This document shows positions 47,046 to 56,189 of a DNA stretch of 64,000 nucleotides, one piece after another. The stretch is from the NCBI RefSeq assembly GCF_030817655.1, contig NZ_JAUSZM010000003.1, forward strand, positions 434,001-498,000, in the 5' to 3' direction. Position numbers and translations under genes: made by a program. Position 1 is the first letter of the stretch; each line of letters begins with the position of its first letter. Under the pieces are notes generated by a model that ran no database searches, had not been told where the DNA came from, and saw nothing but the letters and a program-made list of their open reading frames with translations. This DNA is from Streptomyces sp. V4I2 (GTDB lineage Bacteria > Actinomycetota > Actinomycetes > Streptomycetales > Streptomycetaceae).

Positions 47046-47825
47046 TCAGTGCATGACGTATCCGCCGTTCGGTGACAGCGTCTGTCCCGTGTAGAACGCC
47101 GATTCGTCGCTTGCCAGGAACAGAATCGTGTGCGCGATCTCCTCCGCGGAGGCAGCCCGGCGCAGCACCCCCATCTCGACGACGGCACGGCGGATCTCCC
47201 GGTCCTGGGGCAGCATCGGTGTGTCCGTCGCCCCGGGCGCCACCGCGTTGACGCGAATCCCGTCGGTCGCCACCAGCGCGGCCACCGCACGGGTCAGCCC
47301 CAGCACGCCGGCCTTGGACGCCGGGTACATCGCCGGCAGGGGAAAGTTGGCCAGCGCTCCCACGCTGGAGAGGTTGACGATGGAACCGCTCGACGGACGG
47401 TTGCGGCGCATCGCGCGCACCGCGGCCCGCACGGAGTAGAACGTGCCCGCCAGGTTCACCGCGATGACGTCGTTGAAATCCTCATCGCTGAGATCGCAGA
47501 TGTCTGCCTGCGCACCCGAGACGCCCGCGGCATTCACCACGACGTCGAGCCGTTCGTACTCGTCGAGAGCGCGCTCGTACGCCGTGTCGACCTGACCGCT
47601 CTCCCGTATGTCGGCACCGACCGGGACCACGCCGTCGTACCCGGCCACCGCTCTGGCCGTTCGCTCGGCATCGAGGTCCACCGCCACCACCCGGGCGCCC
47701 TCGTCGACGAAACGACGGACCGTGGCCAGGCCGATGCCCGAGGCGGCGCCCGTGACGAGAGCGACCTTGCCGGCGAGGCGGCCGCCGGAAGACTCCCGGC
47801 GGCCGTCGCTTGATGAAACGCTCAT
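47046..47825 (-). CDS. SDR dehydrogenase at the end of the importer operon
   Basis: A 259-residue classical SDR: VTGAASGIGLATVRRF, VVAVDLD (acidic residue favouring NAD), DVVVNAAGVSG, SIVNLSSVGAL with the catalytic Ser, YPASKAGVLGL, and PGATDTPM. The ATG at 47825 lies 13 bases after the upstream binding-protein gene ends, with GAGGGCAGGG between, so the two are coupled. It probably oxidises an alcohol group of the imported compound or of an early intermediate. Confidence 0.9.
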   Translation of the reverse strand: MSVSSSDGRRESSGGRLAGKVALVTGAASGIGLATVRRFVDEGARVVAVDLDAERTARAVAGYDGVVPVGADIRESGQVDTAYERALDEYERLDVVVNAAGVSGAQADICDLSDEDFNDVIAVNLAGTFYSVRAAVRAMRRNRPSSGSIVNLSSVGALANFPLPAMYPASKAGVLGLTRAVAALVATDGIRVNAVAPGATDTPMLPQDREIRRAVVEMGVLRRAASAEEIAHTILFLASDESAFYTGQTLSPNGGYVMH

Positions 47826-47838
47826 GCGCGCCCTGCCC

Positions 47839-49125
47839 TCAGTTCTTGGCAGGGTTGTCGAAGAACTGGGCGAGGTACTCCTCGGGCATCCACGGCTCGC
47901 CGTCCTTGACCTCTCCGAGGTCGCTCGGCTTCGCACCCTGCGGGAGGTAGTCGGCCAGGTTGTCCTTGGTGATCACCGACGGCTCGCGGGTGATCGTGCC
48001 GACTTTGGGGCCCGCTCCCTGGAGCACCAGCATCCCGACGTCGAACCAGGCCTTCGCCTGCTGGGTGCCGTTGCCACCCGTGCCGGCGGTCTCGTAGCCA
48101 TCCGCTGCCAGCTTCTCCCAGGAGGCCAGCGAGGAGGCGGACGCACCGGCGTCCACGACCTTGGGTGTGTCCCGCCCGGTCGACTCGAAGGCGGCGTAGA
48201 CCCCGGAACCCATCACGCCGAGCTGCGCCACCATGTCGATCTTCTGCGGGTGGCTGGACAGGAACTTCAGCAGCTCGCCCTTGGCCACCGGCGGCACGTA
48301 GGCGCCGTTGACCTCGCCGATCACCTTCATGTCAGGGCATGCGGCGAGGACGTCCTTGACCGCCTTGTAGCCGATCGTTTCCGCGGACAGTCCTTGGAAG
48401 CCGCGAACGACCGCGACGTTGCCCTTGCCCTTGAGCTGCTCGGCGACCAGGGCTGTCGGCTCCGCGATGTTCAGGTAGGAGTTCTCGGCCACGTTGACGG
48501 CGTACTTGGAGCGGATGGTCGAGGAGAGCGCGACCGTCACGATCCCCTTCTTGCCGGCGGCGTCAACCGCGGCGACCATCGCGTCGCCGGAGAGCGGCGT
48601 GACGTAGATGACGTCGACGCCGGAGTCGACCAGCTCGTTGTAGCCGCGGATCTGCTCGGCCGGGGTCATGGTCGCCGGGTCGGTCATGATCCGCTTGACC
48701 AGCTTGCCCTTGACCAGGCCATCGGCCTTGGCCTTGGCGAAGCTCGCTTCCAGCTGCTTGACGACTGCGGCGGCGTACGCGTTGGAGGTAGGCAGGTACG
48801 AGAAGCCCACCTTGGCGGGCCGGCCCAGCGCCTTCCTGTCCCGCCACGCGCTCGCGAACACCTCCTCGCCGTAGGCGTTGTAGGCCTTCTGGAGCTCCGC
48901 GGGCAGTTCCTTGACGGCGCCGTCGGGGTCCTTGGGGGCGATGGTCGGCACCTGGCCGCAGTCGGCGGACGCCTTGCCCTTGGCCTCCGTCGTGCCGCCG
49001 CCGGCTGCGCCGTTGCCGACGGAGCCGCTCGATCCGCCGCAGCCGGCGAGCAGGACCGTGAGAACGATGCCGGAGGATGACGCCACGACGCGCGTGCGGG
49101 CGCGCCGGTGGGTGGATCTGTTCAT
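47839..49125 (-). CDS. Substrate-binding lipoprotein of a ribose-type ABC importer
   Basis: A 428-residue periplasmic-binding-protein-1 type lipoprotein. The signal (RRARTRVVASSSGIVLTVLL) ends in the lipobox LLAGC. A Gly/Ser linker follows, then the sugar-binding fold: KVGFSYLPTSNAYAAAVVKQ, GYNELVDSGVDVIYVTPLSG, GNVAVVRGFQGLSAETIG and a C-terminal lobe. Such proteins bind sugars but also aromatic or autoinducer-like molecules. It follows the permeases after 120 bases. The unusually long N-terminal stretch before KVGFSY (about 105 residues) is noteworthy. Confidence 0.88.
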   Translation of the reverse strand: MNRSTHRRARTRVVASSSGIVLTVLLAGCGGSSGSVGNGAAGGGTTEAKGKASADCGQVPTIAPKDPDGAVKELPAELQKAYNAYGEEVFASAWRDRKALGRPAKVGFSYLPTSNAYAAAVVKQLEASFAKAKADGLVKGKLVKRIMTDPATMTPAEQIRGYNELVDSGVDVIYVTPLSGDAMVAAVDAAGKKGIVTVALSSTIRSKYAVNVAENSYLNIAEPTALVAEQLKGKGNVAVVRGFQGLSAETIGYKAVKDVLAACPDMKVIGEVNGAYVPPVAKGELLKFLSSHPQKIDMVAQLGVMGSGVYAAFESTGRDTPKVVDAGASASSLASWEKLAADGYETAGTGGNGTQQAKAWFDVGMLVLQGAGPKVGTITREPSVITKDNLADYLPQGAKPSDLGEVKDGEPWMPEEYLAQFFDNPAKN

Positions 49126-49245
49126 GGACTGCCTTTCATGGAGGGTACTCAGGTGAAGGCCCCGAGAGAGACCTGGGCCGGGCCGGTCAGACCCGAGGGG
49201 GACTGCTCGGGCCGGCCGGCTCCCGGGAGGAACTGGCCGGGCTCG

Positions 49246-50316
49246 TTAGACCTGGTCGCGGAGCCTTCGCTCCCGGCCGTAGACGGCCATCGCGGCGAGG
49301 ATGACGACGCCGTTGAGGATCTGTTGGTCGGCTTCCTGGAAGCCCATGCCGACGAGCACGGTGGAGACGACGGTGAGCAGCAGCACCCCGACCGTGGTGC
49401 GTGTGTAGCTCCCGGGCCCGCCGAACGCTGTCCCGCCGAGGACCACCGCGGCGATGCTCAGGAAGAGATAGGGGTTGCCCAGCCGGTTGTCGACATTCCC
49501 GGCGAAGCCGGCCAGCACGACGCCGGCGAGGACCGCGAGCGCCGCGGAGATGGCGTACACGGTGACCCAGACCTTCCGCGTGCTGATGTGCGCGAGATCC
49601 GCGGCCACCGGGCCGGCGCCCGTGGCCAGGAGCCGTCGGCCGGGCAGGGTCCGGTGCAGCAGGACGGAGACCACGGCGGTGGCGAGGACCCAGATGACCA
49701 CGACCGGCGGCACCGGGATGCCGAAGGTCGACGACATGGGAGAGCTCAGGCGGGTCGCCCAGCCGGGCGCACCGGCGCCGTAGCCCCCTCCGCTGAGGAC
49801 CGCGGTCACGCCGACAGCGATCGAGCCTGCGGCGAGAGTGACGATGATCGGGTGGATGGCGAAGCGGTGGCACATGTACCCGACCAGGCCGCCCGCCGTG
49901 GCGCCACAGGCGACGGCGACGGCGAGCATGACAGGGAGGGGTACGCCGGGAACGTCGCTGAACCGGGTCACGGTGACCGCTCCGACGACGATGAACCCGG
50001 CGAGGGACAGGTCGATCCCCCGGATCAGTACGACCAGTGTCTGCCCGATCGAGGCCAGGCCGGCCAGCGCGCAGAGCACGAGGACCGACCGGATGCTCGT
50101 CGGCTCCAGAAAGCCCGGCATGGTGGCCGCGCCCCAGGCGAACACGGCCACGGTGAGCAGGACCTGGACGAGCGGGAACCGCCGCTGCAGGGAGAGGAGC
50201 CATTGTCCGGCCGAGGGGGTCGGGCGGACTTCTGCCGAGTCGGCTCCTGACGTCGCGGCGTCGACGCCGGGGGCGGCCTCGGCCGCGCTGAGCGAGTCCT
50301 GCTGGGTGGTCATCAT
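49246..50316 (-). CDS. Ribose-type ABC permease 2
   Basis: A 356-residue permease of the BPD_transp_2 (RbsC/AraH) family, about ten helices. Typical segments are LIRGIDLSLAGFIVVGAVTV, GYMCHRFAIHPIIVTLAAGS, ALAVLAGVVLAGFAGNVDNR and SIAAVVLGGTAFGGPGSYTR. Its ATG overlaps the stop of permease 1 (ATGA at 50313-50316). It is the second of two different permeases in the operon, which implies a heterodimeric channel. Confidence 0.9.
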   Translation of the reverse strand: MMTTQQDSLSAAEAAPGVDAATSGADSAEVRPTPSAGQWLLSLQRRFPLVQVLLTVAVFAWGAATMPGFLEPTSIRSVLVLCALAGLASIGQTLVVLIRGIDLSLAGFIVVGAVTVTRFSDVPGVPLPVMLAVAVACGATAGGLVGYMCHRFAIHPIIVTLAAGSIAVGVTAVLSGGGYGAGAPGWATRLSSPMSSTFGIPVPPVVVIWVLATAVVSVLLHRTLPGRRLLATGAGPVAADLAHISTRKVWVTVYAISAALAVLAGVVLAGFAGNVDNRLGNPYLFLSIAAVVLGGTAFGGPGSYTRTTVGVLLLTVVSTVLVGMGFQEADQQILNGVVILAAMAVYGRERRLRDQV

Positions 50317-51335
50317 CGCCCTGCCTTCAGTTCTCGTGCCGCGATCGCGCCGAAGAGCACCGCGCTGATGAGCAGGGCCCCGTAGATCACCTGCAGCCAG
50401 GTCTGCGAGACCTGCAGCACTCCGAGCAGGCTCTGCAGCAGGTAGATCGCGGCGGCGCCGGCGAGCGCGTTGGCGATCCCGCCGCCCCCGCCCTGGAGCG
50501 GGATGCCGCCGAGTGCGACCGCCGCGATGGCGATGAGGGTGTACGCGGAGCTTGTGCCGGCCTCTGCCGTCGATGCCAGGCCGATGAGCACCAGGCCCCC
50601 CACGGCCGCCATCGCGCCGCCCATGGCGTAGGCGAGCACGCGGACGGCGCCGACGGGCACGCCGCTGGTGAACGCCGTGACGTCGTTGCCGCCGACCGAG
50701 CGCAGGAGACTGCCGTATGTCGTCAGCCTGGTGATCAGCAGCCAGACGGCCACCGGGATGGCGAGCGCGACCAGCCCTCCCGGGACCGGTCCCATGGACC
50801 CGGCGAAATTCGCCATCCAGGTGCCGGAAACGGTGGTCGGGCTGGGAGCCAGCTTGAGGTCGACGCCGGTGAGGACGAAGAACATCGCGAGGGTGACGAC
50901 GATCGGCTGGAGCCGGCCGACGACGATGAGGAGACCGGTGAGGGTTCCGACCAGCGCACCCGTGACCATGAGGACTGGCAGTGCGACGTACCCACCGAGT
51001 CCGATCGGATGGAGCTGGGTCGCGTAGAGCAGAGCGCTCAACGTCATCAGTGGGCTGATCGACAGGTCGATGCCCCCGCGACCGCTCATGATCGAGGGCA
51101 CGCTCGCCATCGCGGCTATGCCGAGCGGAGCCAGGTTGGCCAGCTGGGAGGTGGCCCCGAAGTTGGGCTGGTTCACGAGGTTGGCGACCAGCAGCGCCAG
51201 CGCCAGGCCGAGCGCGAACAGGTAGGTGTGCCGGGCGAACAGGGATCTGAGGCTGCGCCGGGGTGCTGTCGTGGCCGTGGTCTGCGGGCCTGGGTCCGGG
51301 ACTGGGGTAAGGGCCGGGTGGTTGGTCGTGCTCAT
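50313..51335 (-). CDS. Ribose-type ABC permease 1
   Basis: A 340-residue RbsC-like permease with about ten helices: SIMSGRGGIDLSISPLMTLS, VVGRLQPIVVTLAMFFVL, VGGNDVTAFTSGVPVGAVRV and IAAVALGGIPLQGGGGG. It overlaps the ATPase gene upstream (51332-51335) and permease 2 downstream, each by four bases, so the three are translated as a unit. Sequence similarity to permease 2 is low outside the family motifs. Confidence 0.9.
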   Translation of the reverse strand: MSTTNHPALTPVPDPGPQTTATTAPRRSLRSLFARHTYLFALGLALALLVANLVNQPNFGATSQLANLAPLGIAAMASVPSIMSGRGGIDLSISPLMTLSALLYATQLHPIGLGGYVALPVLMVTGALVGTLTGLLIVVGRLQPIVVTLAMFFVLTGVDLKLAPSPTTVSGTWMANFAGSMGPVPGGLVALAIPVAVWLLITRLTTYGSLLRSVGGNDVTAFTSGVPVGAVRVLAYAMGGAMAAVGGLVLIGLASTAEAGTSSAYTLIAIAAVALGGIPLQGGGGGIANALAGAAAIYLLQSLLGVLQVSQTWLQVIYGALLISAVLFGAIAARELKAGR

Positions 51336-52873
51336 GCGGTCACCGCCGCTCCGCCGAAGAAGGCGTCGACGAGCCGTTCCCGGCTCAGTTCCTCATGTGC
51401 GAGCTCAGCGGCGAGCGAACCTTCCCGGAACACCAGGACGCGGTCCATCAGCTCGACGTGCTCGTCGACCTCCGAGGACAGCATGACGACGGTCAGTCCG
51501 AGTCGGGACAGCTCGCGCAGCAGCCGGTAGAGGTCGCGTTTCGCGCCCACGTCGATACCCCTTGTCGGGTCGTTGAGCAGCAGGACCTTGGGTTGGGAGG
51601 CCAGCCAGCGGGCGATGACGACCTTCTGCTGGTTGCCGCCGCTCAGCGTGGTGATCGCGTCCGACGTGCGGCCGTACTTGATGTTGAGCCGCTCGACGTA
51701 GTGGCCGAACCGCTTCTCGGCGGAGCGTCCGGACAGCAGCCCCCGCCTGACGTCCTGGCCGGCGGTGGCGATCGCGAAGTTGTCCAGGATGGAGAACCAC
51801 GGCAGGATCGACTCCCCGCGCCGGTCCCTCGGGACGTACGCGATGCCGAGGTCCCGGGCTCTCCTGGGGTCGGTCACCCGGTGCTCCCGGTCACCGTCGA
51901 TCCGTACGACCCCTTCGGTGTCGCCGTGCCCGAGGAGGAGCCGGAGGAACTCGTCCTGGCCGTGGCCCTCGAGGCCGGCGAGGCCGACGATCTCGCCCTG
52001 CCGGAACACCGCATCGCACGGGGCGCCGCCCGGACGGAGGCGGGAGCCCCGCACCCGTTGGACGACCGGGCGCTCGGCGGTGTCGGCGGCATCGGCGGCC
52101 ACGCGCACCGTGTCCTGAACCAGGTGCGCGCCACCCGTCATCAGCCGGATCATCTCGTCGTGGTCCCAGTCGGCGTCCAAGGTGGCCACCGTCTCCCCCG
52201 ACCGCAGCACGGTGACGCGGTCGGCGATCTCGCGGATCTCGTCCATCCGGTGCGTGATGAGGACGATGCTCATGCCCTGCGCCGCTCGTTCCTTCAGCAG
52301 CGAGAACAGGCGGGTGCGGGTGTCGTAGTCGAGCGCCGAGGTCGCCTCGTCGAGGATCAGTACCTTGGGGTCGCGCAGCAGTGACCGGGTGATGCAGCAG
52401 GTCTGGCGGTCGCTGAGCTGGAGCGCGCCGAAGGGGATGTCCAGCGGCGGAGGCGTGACGAGCAGCGCGGTGAGGATCTTCTCCGCCTTCGCGCGTCGGC
52501 CCGCGTCCCGTGACACCGGGCGCAGCAGGCCGTCCGCGCCGAGCCACAGATTGTCGAGCACGGTCCTGTTCTCGACGCCGAGCACCTCTTGGAACACCGT
52601 GTCGATACCCGCCCGCAAGGCCTGGGCGGGCATCCGCGGGGCAAAGGGCCGACCGCCGACCTCCATGGAACCGACGTCGGGGCGGTGCACTCCACTGAGG
52701 ATCTTGACCAGTGTGCTCTTCCCGGACCCGTTCTCCCCCACGAGGGCGTGCACCTCGCCCGGGAGCAGGCGGAGGCCGGCGTTTCGTAGAGCGACCGTCG
52801 GACCGAAGTGCTTCCTCAGACCGTCGACCGCCAGGACGGTGTCCGGCTCGGCTGTGAGCGGGTGGGTCGCCAC
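51332..52873 (-). CDS. RbsA-like double ABC ATPase
   Basis: A 513-residue fused ATPase read from the GTG at 52873, which has AGGAGGGG upstream. Domain 1 has Walker A GENGSGKST and Walker B VLILDEATSALD, but its signature reads LSDRQTCCITRSL rather than LSGGQ. Domain 2 lacks a Walker A (LAGLEGHGQDEFL), as usual for RbsA-type proteins, has a perfect signature LSGGNQQKVVIARWL, and a Walker B VLLLNDPTRGIDVGAK with Asn-Asp in place of Asp-Glu. One composite site (Walker A/B of domain 1 with the signature of domain 2) looks intact. It heads the importer operon. Confidence 0.9.
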   Translation of the reverse strand: MATHPLTAEPDTVLAVDGLRKHFGPTVALRNAGLRLLPGEVHALVGENGSGKSTLVKILSGVHRPDVGSMEVGGRPFAPRMPAQALRAGIDTVFQEVLGVENRTVLDNLWLGADGLLRPVSRDAGRRAKAEKILTALLVTPPPLDIPFGALQLSDRQTCCITRSLLRDPKVLILDEATSALDYDTRTRLFSLLKERAAQGMSIVLITHRMDEIREIADRVTVLRSGETVATLDADWDHDEMIRLMTGGAHLVQDTVRVAADAADTAERPVVQRVRGSRLRPGGAPCDAVFRQGEIVGLAGLEGHGQDEFLRLLLGHGDTEGVVRIDGDREHRVTDPRRARDLGIAYVPRDRRGESILPWFSILDNFAIATAGQDVRRGLLSGRSAEKRFGHYVERLNIKYGRTSDAITTLSGGNQQKVVIARWLASQPKVLLLNDPTRGIDVGAKRDLYRLLRELSRLGLTVVMLSSEVDEHVELMDRVLVFREGSLAAELAHEELSRERLVDAFFGGAAVTA

Positions 52874-52915
52874 TGACCCCTCCTGACTATGAGGACTTGG
52901 ATTCCCAGACTGTGT

Positions 52916-52938
52916 GATTGTCGTCTGGTCATACAAAG
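52916..52938 (-). promoter_or_regulatory. Motif copy 2, upstream of the importer operon
   Basis: The 23-base sequence differs at one position from 53184-53206 and contains GGTCATACAAAG (core with one change). It lies 43-65 bases before the ATPase start, within its promoter zone. Confidence 0.6.
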
Positions 52939-53089
52939 CTGAGCGAGGGAGACAGTAGTGTCTGCCGAAACCGACGTCCATAGGCGGAAACCCATCTCAT
53001 GAACCGGATTTCTCGGGGCATCACACCGCCATCGGCCGTCAGAGTCCCGTGACGGAGGGCCGCAACGGGCCCCGACAGCAAGCCGACGC

Positions 53090-53150
53090 GGGCCATGGCC
53101 GGTTCCACCGCAACGCGATCGAGGTGGCCGTGGGGCGCCGGAGGTCCGCA
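53090..53150 (+). pseudogene. Fragment duplicated from the NmrA-like gene
   Basis: GGTTCCACCGCAACGCGATC at 53101 is identical to 53561-53580 inside the NmrA-like gene, and similarity continues for about 15 more bases. It is a scrap of a second copy, lying between two copies of the regulatory motif. Confidence 0.7.
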
Positions 53151-53183
53151 CCCCGTCGCTGTCACCAGGAATCTCAGCCCAGC

Positions 53184-53206
53184 GATTGTCGTCTCGTCAT
53201 ACAAAG
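53184..53206 (+). promoter_or_regulatory. Motif copy 3, upstream of the NmrA-oxidase operon
   Basis: GATTGTCGTC followed by TCGTCATACAAAG. It lies 110 bases before the GTG of the NmrA-like gene and duplicates the site at 52916 almost exactly. Confidence 0.6.
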
Positions 53207-53315
53207 AGTAGCGTCTACTGAAACGCCCAGCCGTAGAACGCCCCACCCAGCGGGTTCTGACGGGGTCGTCACACCGTCCGGGCGGGCCGGGCCGGTGAGC
53301 ACATAAGGAGCGCGC

Positions 53316-54278
53316 GTGTACCTCATCACCGGTGCCAGCGGAGAGCTGGCACAGACCGCAGCAGAGCTGCTGCTCGAGTCGGTTCCCGCCGACCAGGTCA
53401 TTCTGACCACGCGGGCTCCCGAGAAGCTGCAGTCCTTCGCCGACCGCGGCGCGCAGGTGCGGTACGCCGACTTCGCCGAGCCGGACAGCCTGGAAACCGC
53501 CTTCACGGGGGCGCAGCGCTTGCTGATCGTCTCCACCGCCCAGGTCGGGTCGCGGATCGGGTTCCACCGCAACGCGATCGAGGCGGCCGGGCGCGCCGGG
53601 GTCCAGTACATCGCCTACACGTCGATCGTCGGCGCCGGTATCGAGGAGAACGACGCCGTCGTCTGCGTCGAGCACCGCGCGACCGAGGCGATGCTCCGCG
53701 ACTCGGGCCTGCGCTGGAACGCGCTGCGCGACGCCCAGTACGCCGAGGCGGTGGCCTACTTCATCGCTCCGGGCGCCGTCGCCACCGGGAAGATGATCGG
53801 GGCCTGGGGTGAGGGCACGGTCGGGTTCGTCGCGAAGGAGGACTGCGCGGCTGCCGCCGTCGGCGCGCTGCTCGGCCGGGGCGAGGACAACCGGGCCTAC
53901 GAGGTCACCGGTCCGGAGAAGCTGACCTACCGTCAAGTGTGCGCCATGGCCGCCGAGATCAGCGGCGCCGCCATCGAGTACGTCCCGATCAGCGACGAGG
54001 ACCAGTACGCCATGTTCGACGCCATGGGTGTACCCCGGGAGTACCAGGACGACATGTCCTCCTCCCCCATCCCGTGGAACAGTGACGACATGGTGTCCTT
54101 CAGCCGCGCGATCCGCGTGGGGCACATGTCGTCCCTCAGCGACGCCGTTTTGACCCTGGGCGGGCGGGCCCCGCGCTCGATGCGCTCGGTGCTCGAAGCG
54201 GCCGCGCCCACCTGGCCGCCCGCGGGCGCCGCCCCGCAGCCGGCCCCGGTCGACAGCGTTGTGGAGGCAGCACGATGA
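53316..54278 (+). CDS. NmrA-like NAD(P)H-binding reductase
   Basis: A 320-residue atypical SDR. The dinucleotide loop MYLITGASGELAQTAAELL starts the protein; QVILTTRAPEKL is the second strand with an Arg typical for NADPH, and VQYIAYTSIVGAG with LRDAQYAEAVAYF follow, as in quinone reductase 2/NmrA proteins. The Tyr-Lys catalytic pair is absent, so it may be a quinone reductase, a redox sensor or an epimerase-like enzyme. The GTG has AAGGAG at 53305-53310. It overlaps the oxidase gene by ATGA and is therefore its partner. Confidence 0.85.
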   Translation: MYLITGASGELAQTAAELLLESVPADQVILTTRAPEKLQSFADRGAQVRYADFAEPDSLETAFTGAQRLLIVSTAQVGSRIGFHRNAIEAAGRAGVQYIAYTSIVGAGIEENDAVVCVEHRATEAMLRDSGLRWNALRDAQYAEAVAYFIAPGAVATGKMIGAWGEGTVGFVAKEDCAAAAVGALLGRGEDNRAYEVTGPEKLTYRQVCAMAAEISGAAIEYVPISDEDQYAMFDAMGVPREYQDDMSSSPIPWNSDDMVSFSRAIRVGHMSSLSDAVLTLGGRAPRSMRSVLEAAAPTWPPAGAAPQPAPVDSVVEAAR

Positions 54279-55867
54279 CCAGCGCGCACACCGGCGAGGA
54301 CACGACGTACCTCGGCGAGAAGGCGTTGCAGGCCTTCACCGACGTACTCGGTGAAGACGGTGTCGTCCTCGGAGAGGGCCGCTTCCACGAGCAGTACCGC
54401 GACAAGTACTGGCACCGCGACGACGACACCTACGACCCGGCCGCGGTCCTGCTGCCCCGCAGCACCGAGGAGGTGCAGGCGGTCGTCCGGATCGCAGGCG
54501 AGTTCGGAGTGCCGATCTGGACGTCCTCGCAGGGCCGCAACTACGGGTACGGCGGCTCCTCTCCCCGTATCAAGGCGACCGTCGTGGTCAGCCTGACCCG
54601 GATGAACCGCGTCCTCGAGATCAACCGTGACCTGGCCTACGCGGTGGTCGAGCCGGGCGTGCGATGGTTCGACCTGCATGAGGCGTTGAAGGAGTCCGGC
54701 AACGAGGACCTGATGGTGACCGTTCCCGACCTCGGCTGGGGAAGCGTCATCGGCAACTCCCTCGACTGCGGGATCACCTACCAGCCCTACGGCGCCGACT
54801 TCATGGCGCCATGCGGGATGGAAGTCGTGCTGGCCAACGGCGAGTTGCTGCGCACCGGCATGGGTGCCATCCCGGACAACAAGTCCTGGCACACCTACAA
54901 GCGCGGCCTCGGCCCGGTCCTCGACGGCCTGTTCATGCAGAGCAACTACGGCATCGTCACGAGGATGGGCTACTGGCTCATGCCACGGCCACAGGCCTAC
55001 GCGCCGTTCTTCCTGACGGTGCCACGGGACGAGCACCTCGATCAGGCGATCGACATCATCCGAGGGCTCCGCCTGGACGGCACTCTGCGCGGCGTACCGA
55101 GCATGTACAACACCGTGACGCTGGCGGCCCAGTTCCCCGACGTGATGGGCCGGTTCGCCGGCGCGGAGGGGGCGTTCAGCGAGGAGACGCTCGACGAGCT
55201 GGCCGACGCGACGGGTCTCGGCCGGTGGGCCATGCGCGGGGCCCTGTGGGGTGACACCCCCATCGTCGAGTACCAGCTGGACAAGATCCGCAAGGCGTGG
55301 AGCGCGATTCCCGGCGGCAAGGTTCTCTTCGAGCGGACGTACGGCCCCGACGAGTACGACCAGCTCCACACCATCCCCGACAAGTGCCAGGCGGGCCTTC
55401 CCACCGTCGAGCTGCTCGACGCCATCCCGGAAGGCATCGCCCACATCGGCTTCTCCCCCGCCATCCCGCTGGTCGGGACCGACGTACGGGAGGTCGTCGA
55501 CCTCTTCGACCGGATCGTCAGGGAGAAGGTCGGCGTCAACGTCGCCGGAGGGCTGCTGATCATCAATGAGCGGACGGCGCTCTACGTCACCGGCCTCAAC
55601 TACGACTACCGCGACGCGGAGCAGTGCCGGAAGGCCTACGACGCGGTGAAGGTGCTGGTGGCCGAGGCGGGCAAGCGTGGCTACGGCGAGTACCGCGCCC
55701 ACCTGGACTTCATGGACCTGGCATCGGCGCAGTACTCCTTCAACGACCACGCCTACCGGCGGTTCTGCGAGACGATCAAGGACGCGGTGGACCCGAACGG
55801 CATCCTGTCGCCCGGCCGCCACGGCATCTGGCCGGAGAGGCTGCGGCACCTCGCCGACCGCGACTGA
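54275..55867 (+). CDS. VAO-family flavoprotein oxidase (4-cresol/vanillyl-alcohol/eugenol type), copy A
   Basis: A 530-residue oxidase with the PCMH-type FAD domain: VWTSSQGRNYGYGGSSPR, VVEPGVRWFDLHEAL, GWGSVIGNSLDCGITYQPYG and CGMEVVLANGELLRTGMGAI. The cap domain contains AHIGFSPAIPLVG, where the His matches the covalent FAD-His position of vanillyl-alcohol oxidase. The end reads YGEYRAHLDFMDLASAQYSF and DPNGILSPGRHGIWP. The family oxidises para-substituted phenols through quinone methides. A strong terminator follows. It is clearly paralogous to the oxidase at 58575-60199 and to the fragment at 55931. Confidence 0.92.
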   Translation: MTSAHTGEDTTYLGEKALQAFTDVLGEDGVVLGEGRFHEQYRDKYWHRDDDTYDPAAVLLPRSTEEVQAVVRIAGEFGVPIWTSSQGRNYGYGGSSPRIKATVVVSLTRMNRVLEINRDLAYAVVEPGVRWFDLHEALKESGNEDLMVTVPDLGWGSVIGNSLDCGITYQPYGADFMAPCGMEVVLANGELLRTGMGAIPDNKSWHTYKRGLGPVLDGLFMQSNYGIVTRMGYWLMPRPQAYAPFFLTVPRDEHLDQAIDIIRGLRLDGTLRGVPSMYNTVTLAAQFPDVMGRFAGAEGAFSEETLDELADATGLGRWAMRGALWGDTPIVEYQLDKIRKAWSAIPGGKVLFERTYGPDEYDQLHTIPDKCQAGLPTVELLDAIPEGIAHIGFSPAIPLVGTDVREVVDLFDRIVREKVGVNVAGGLLIINERTALYVTGLNYDYRDAEQCRKAYDAVKVLVAEAGKRGYGEYRAHLDFMDLASAQYSFNDHAYRRFCETIKDAVDPNGILSPGRHGIWPERLRHLADRD

Positions 55868-55886
55868 GACGGTCTCTGACATGCGG

Positions 55887-55914
55887 TGAGGCCCCGGCAA
55901 CAGCCGGGGCCTCA
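55887..55914. terminator. Perfect 12-bp hairpin terminator
   Basis: TGAGGCCCCGGC-AACA-GCCGGGGCCTCA, 20 bases after the oxidase stop. It separates the oxidase from the convergent paralogue fragment and may act in both directions. Confidence 0.9.
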
Positions 55915-55930
55915 GTGCTTGTTCCTGCTA

Positions 55931-56155
55931 TCAGGGTCGGTGCGCGGCCGGCCAGATTCCCTGCTTGCCGGGGGCGAGGATCCCGACCGGGTCGATCGCG
56001 TCCTTGAGCTTTTCGGTGAAGCGGCGCATCGCGTGGTCGTTGAAGTCGTACTGGTCGGCGACCAGGTCCATCGCGTCGAGGTGGGCCCGGTACTCGCCGT
56101 AACCGGCCTTCGCCGTCTCGAGAATCAGTTCCCGGCAGCGGCGTCTGGGCCCCGG
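55931..56155 (-). pseudogene. C-terminal fragment of a third VAO-type oxidase
   Basis: The minus strand reads ELILETAKAGYGEYRAHLDA, MDLVADQYDFNDHAMRRFTE and DPVGILAPGKQGIWPAAHRP-stop, the last 70 residues of a VAO oxidase. It resembles copies A and B but is not identical to either. Its upstream part is replaced by the TnpB element, so a third oxidase gene was lost here. Confidence 0.9.
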
Positions 56156-56189
56156 GCAGGTCGTACGACATGATCGTGTAGGTCAACTA

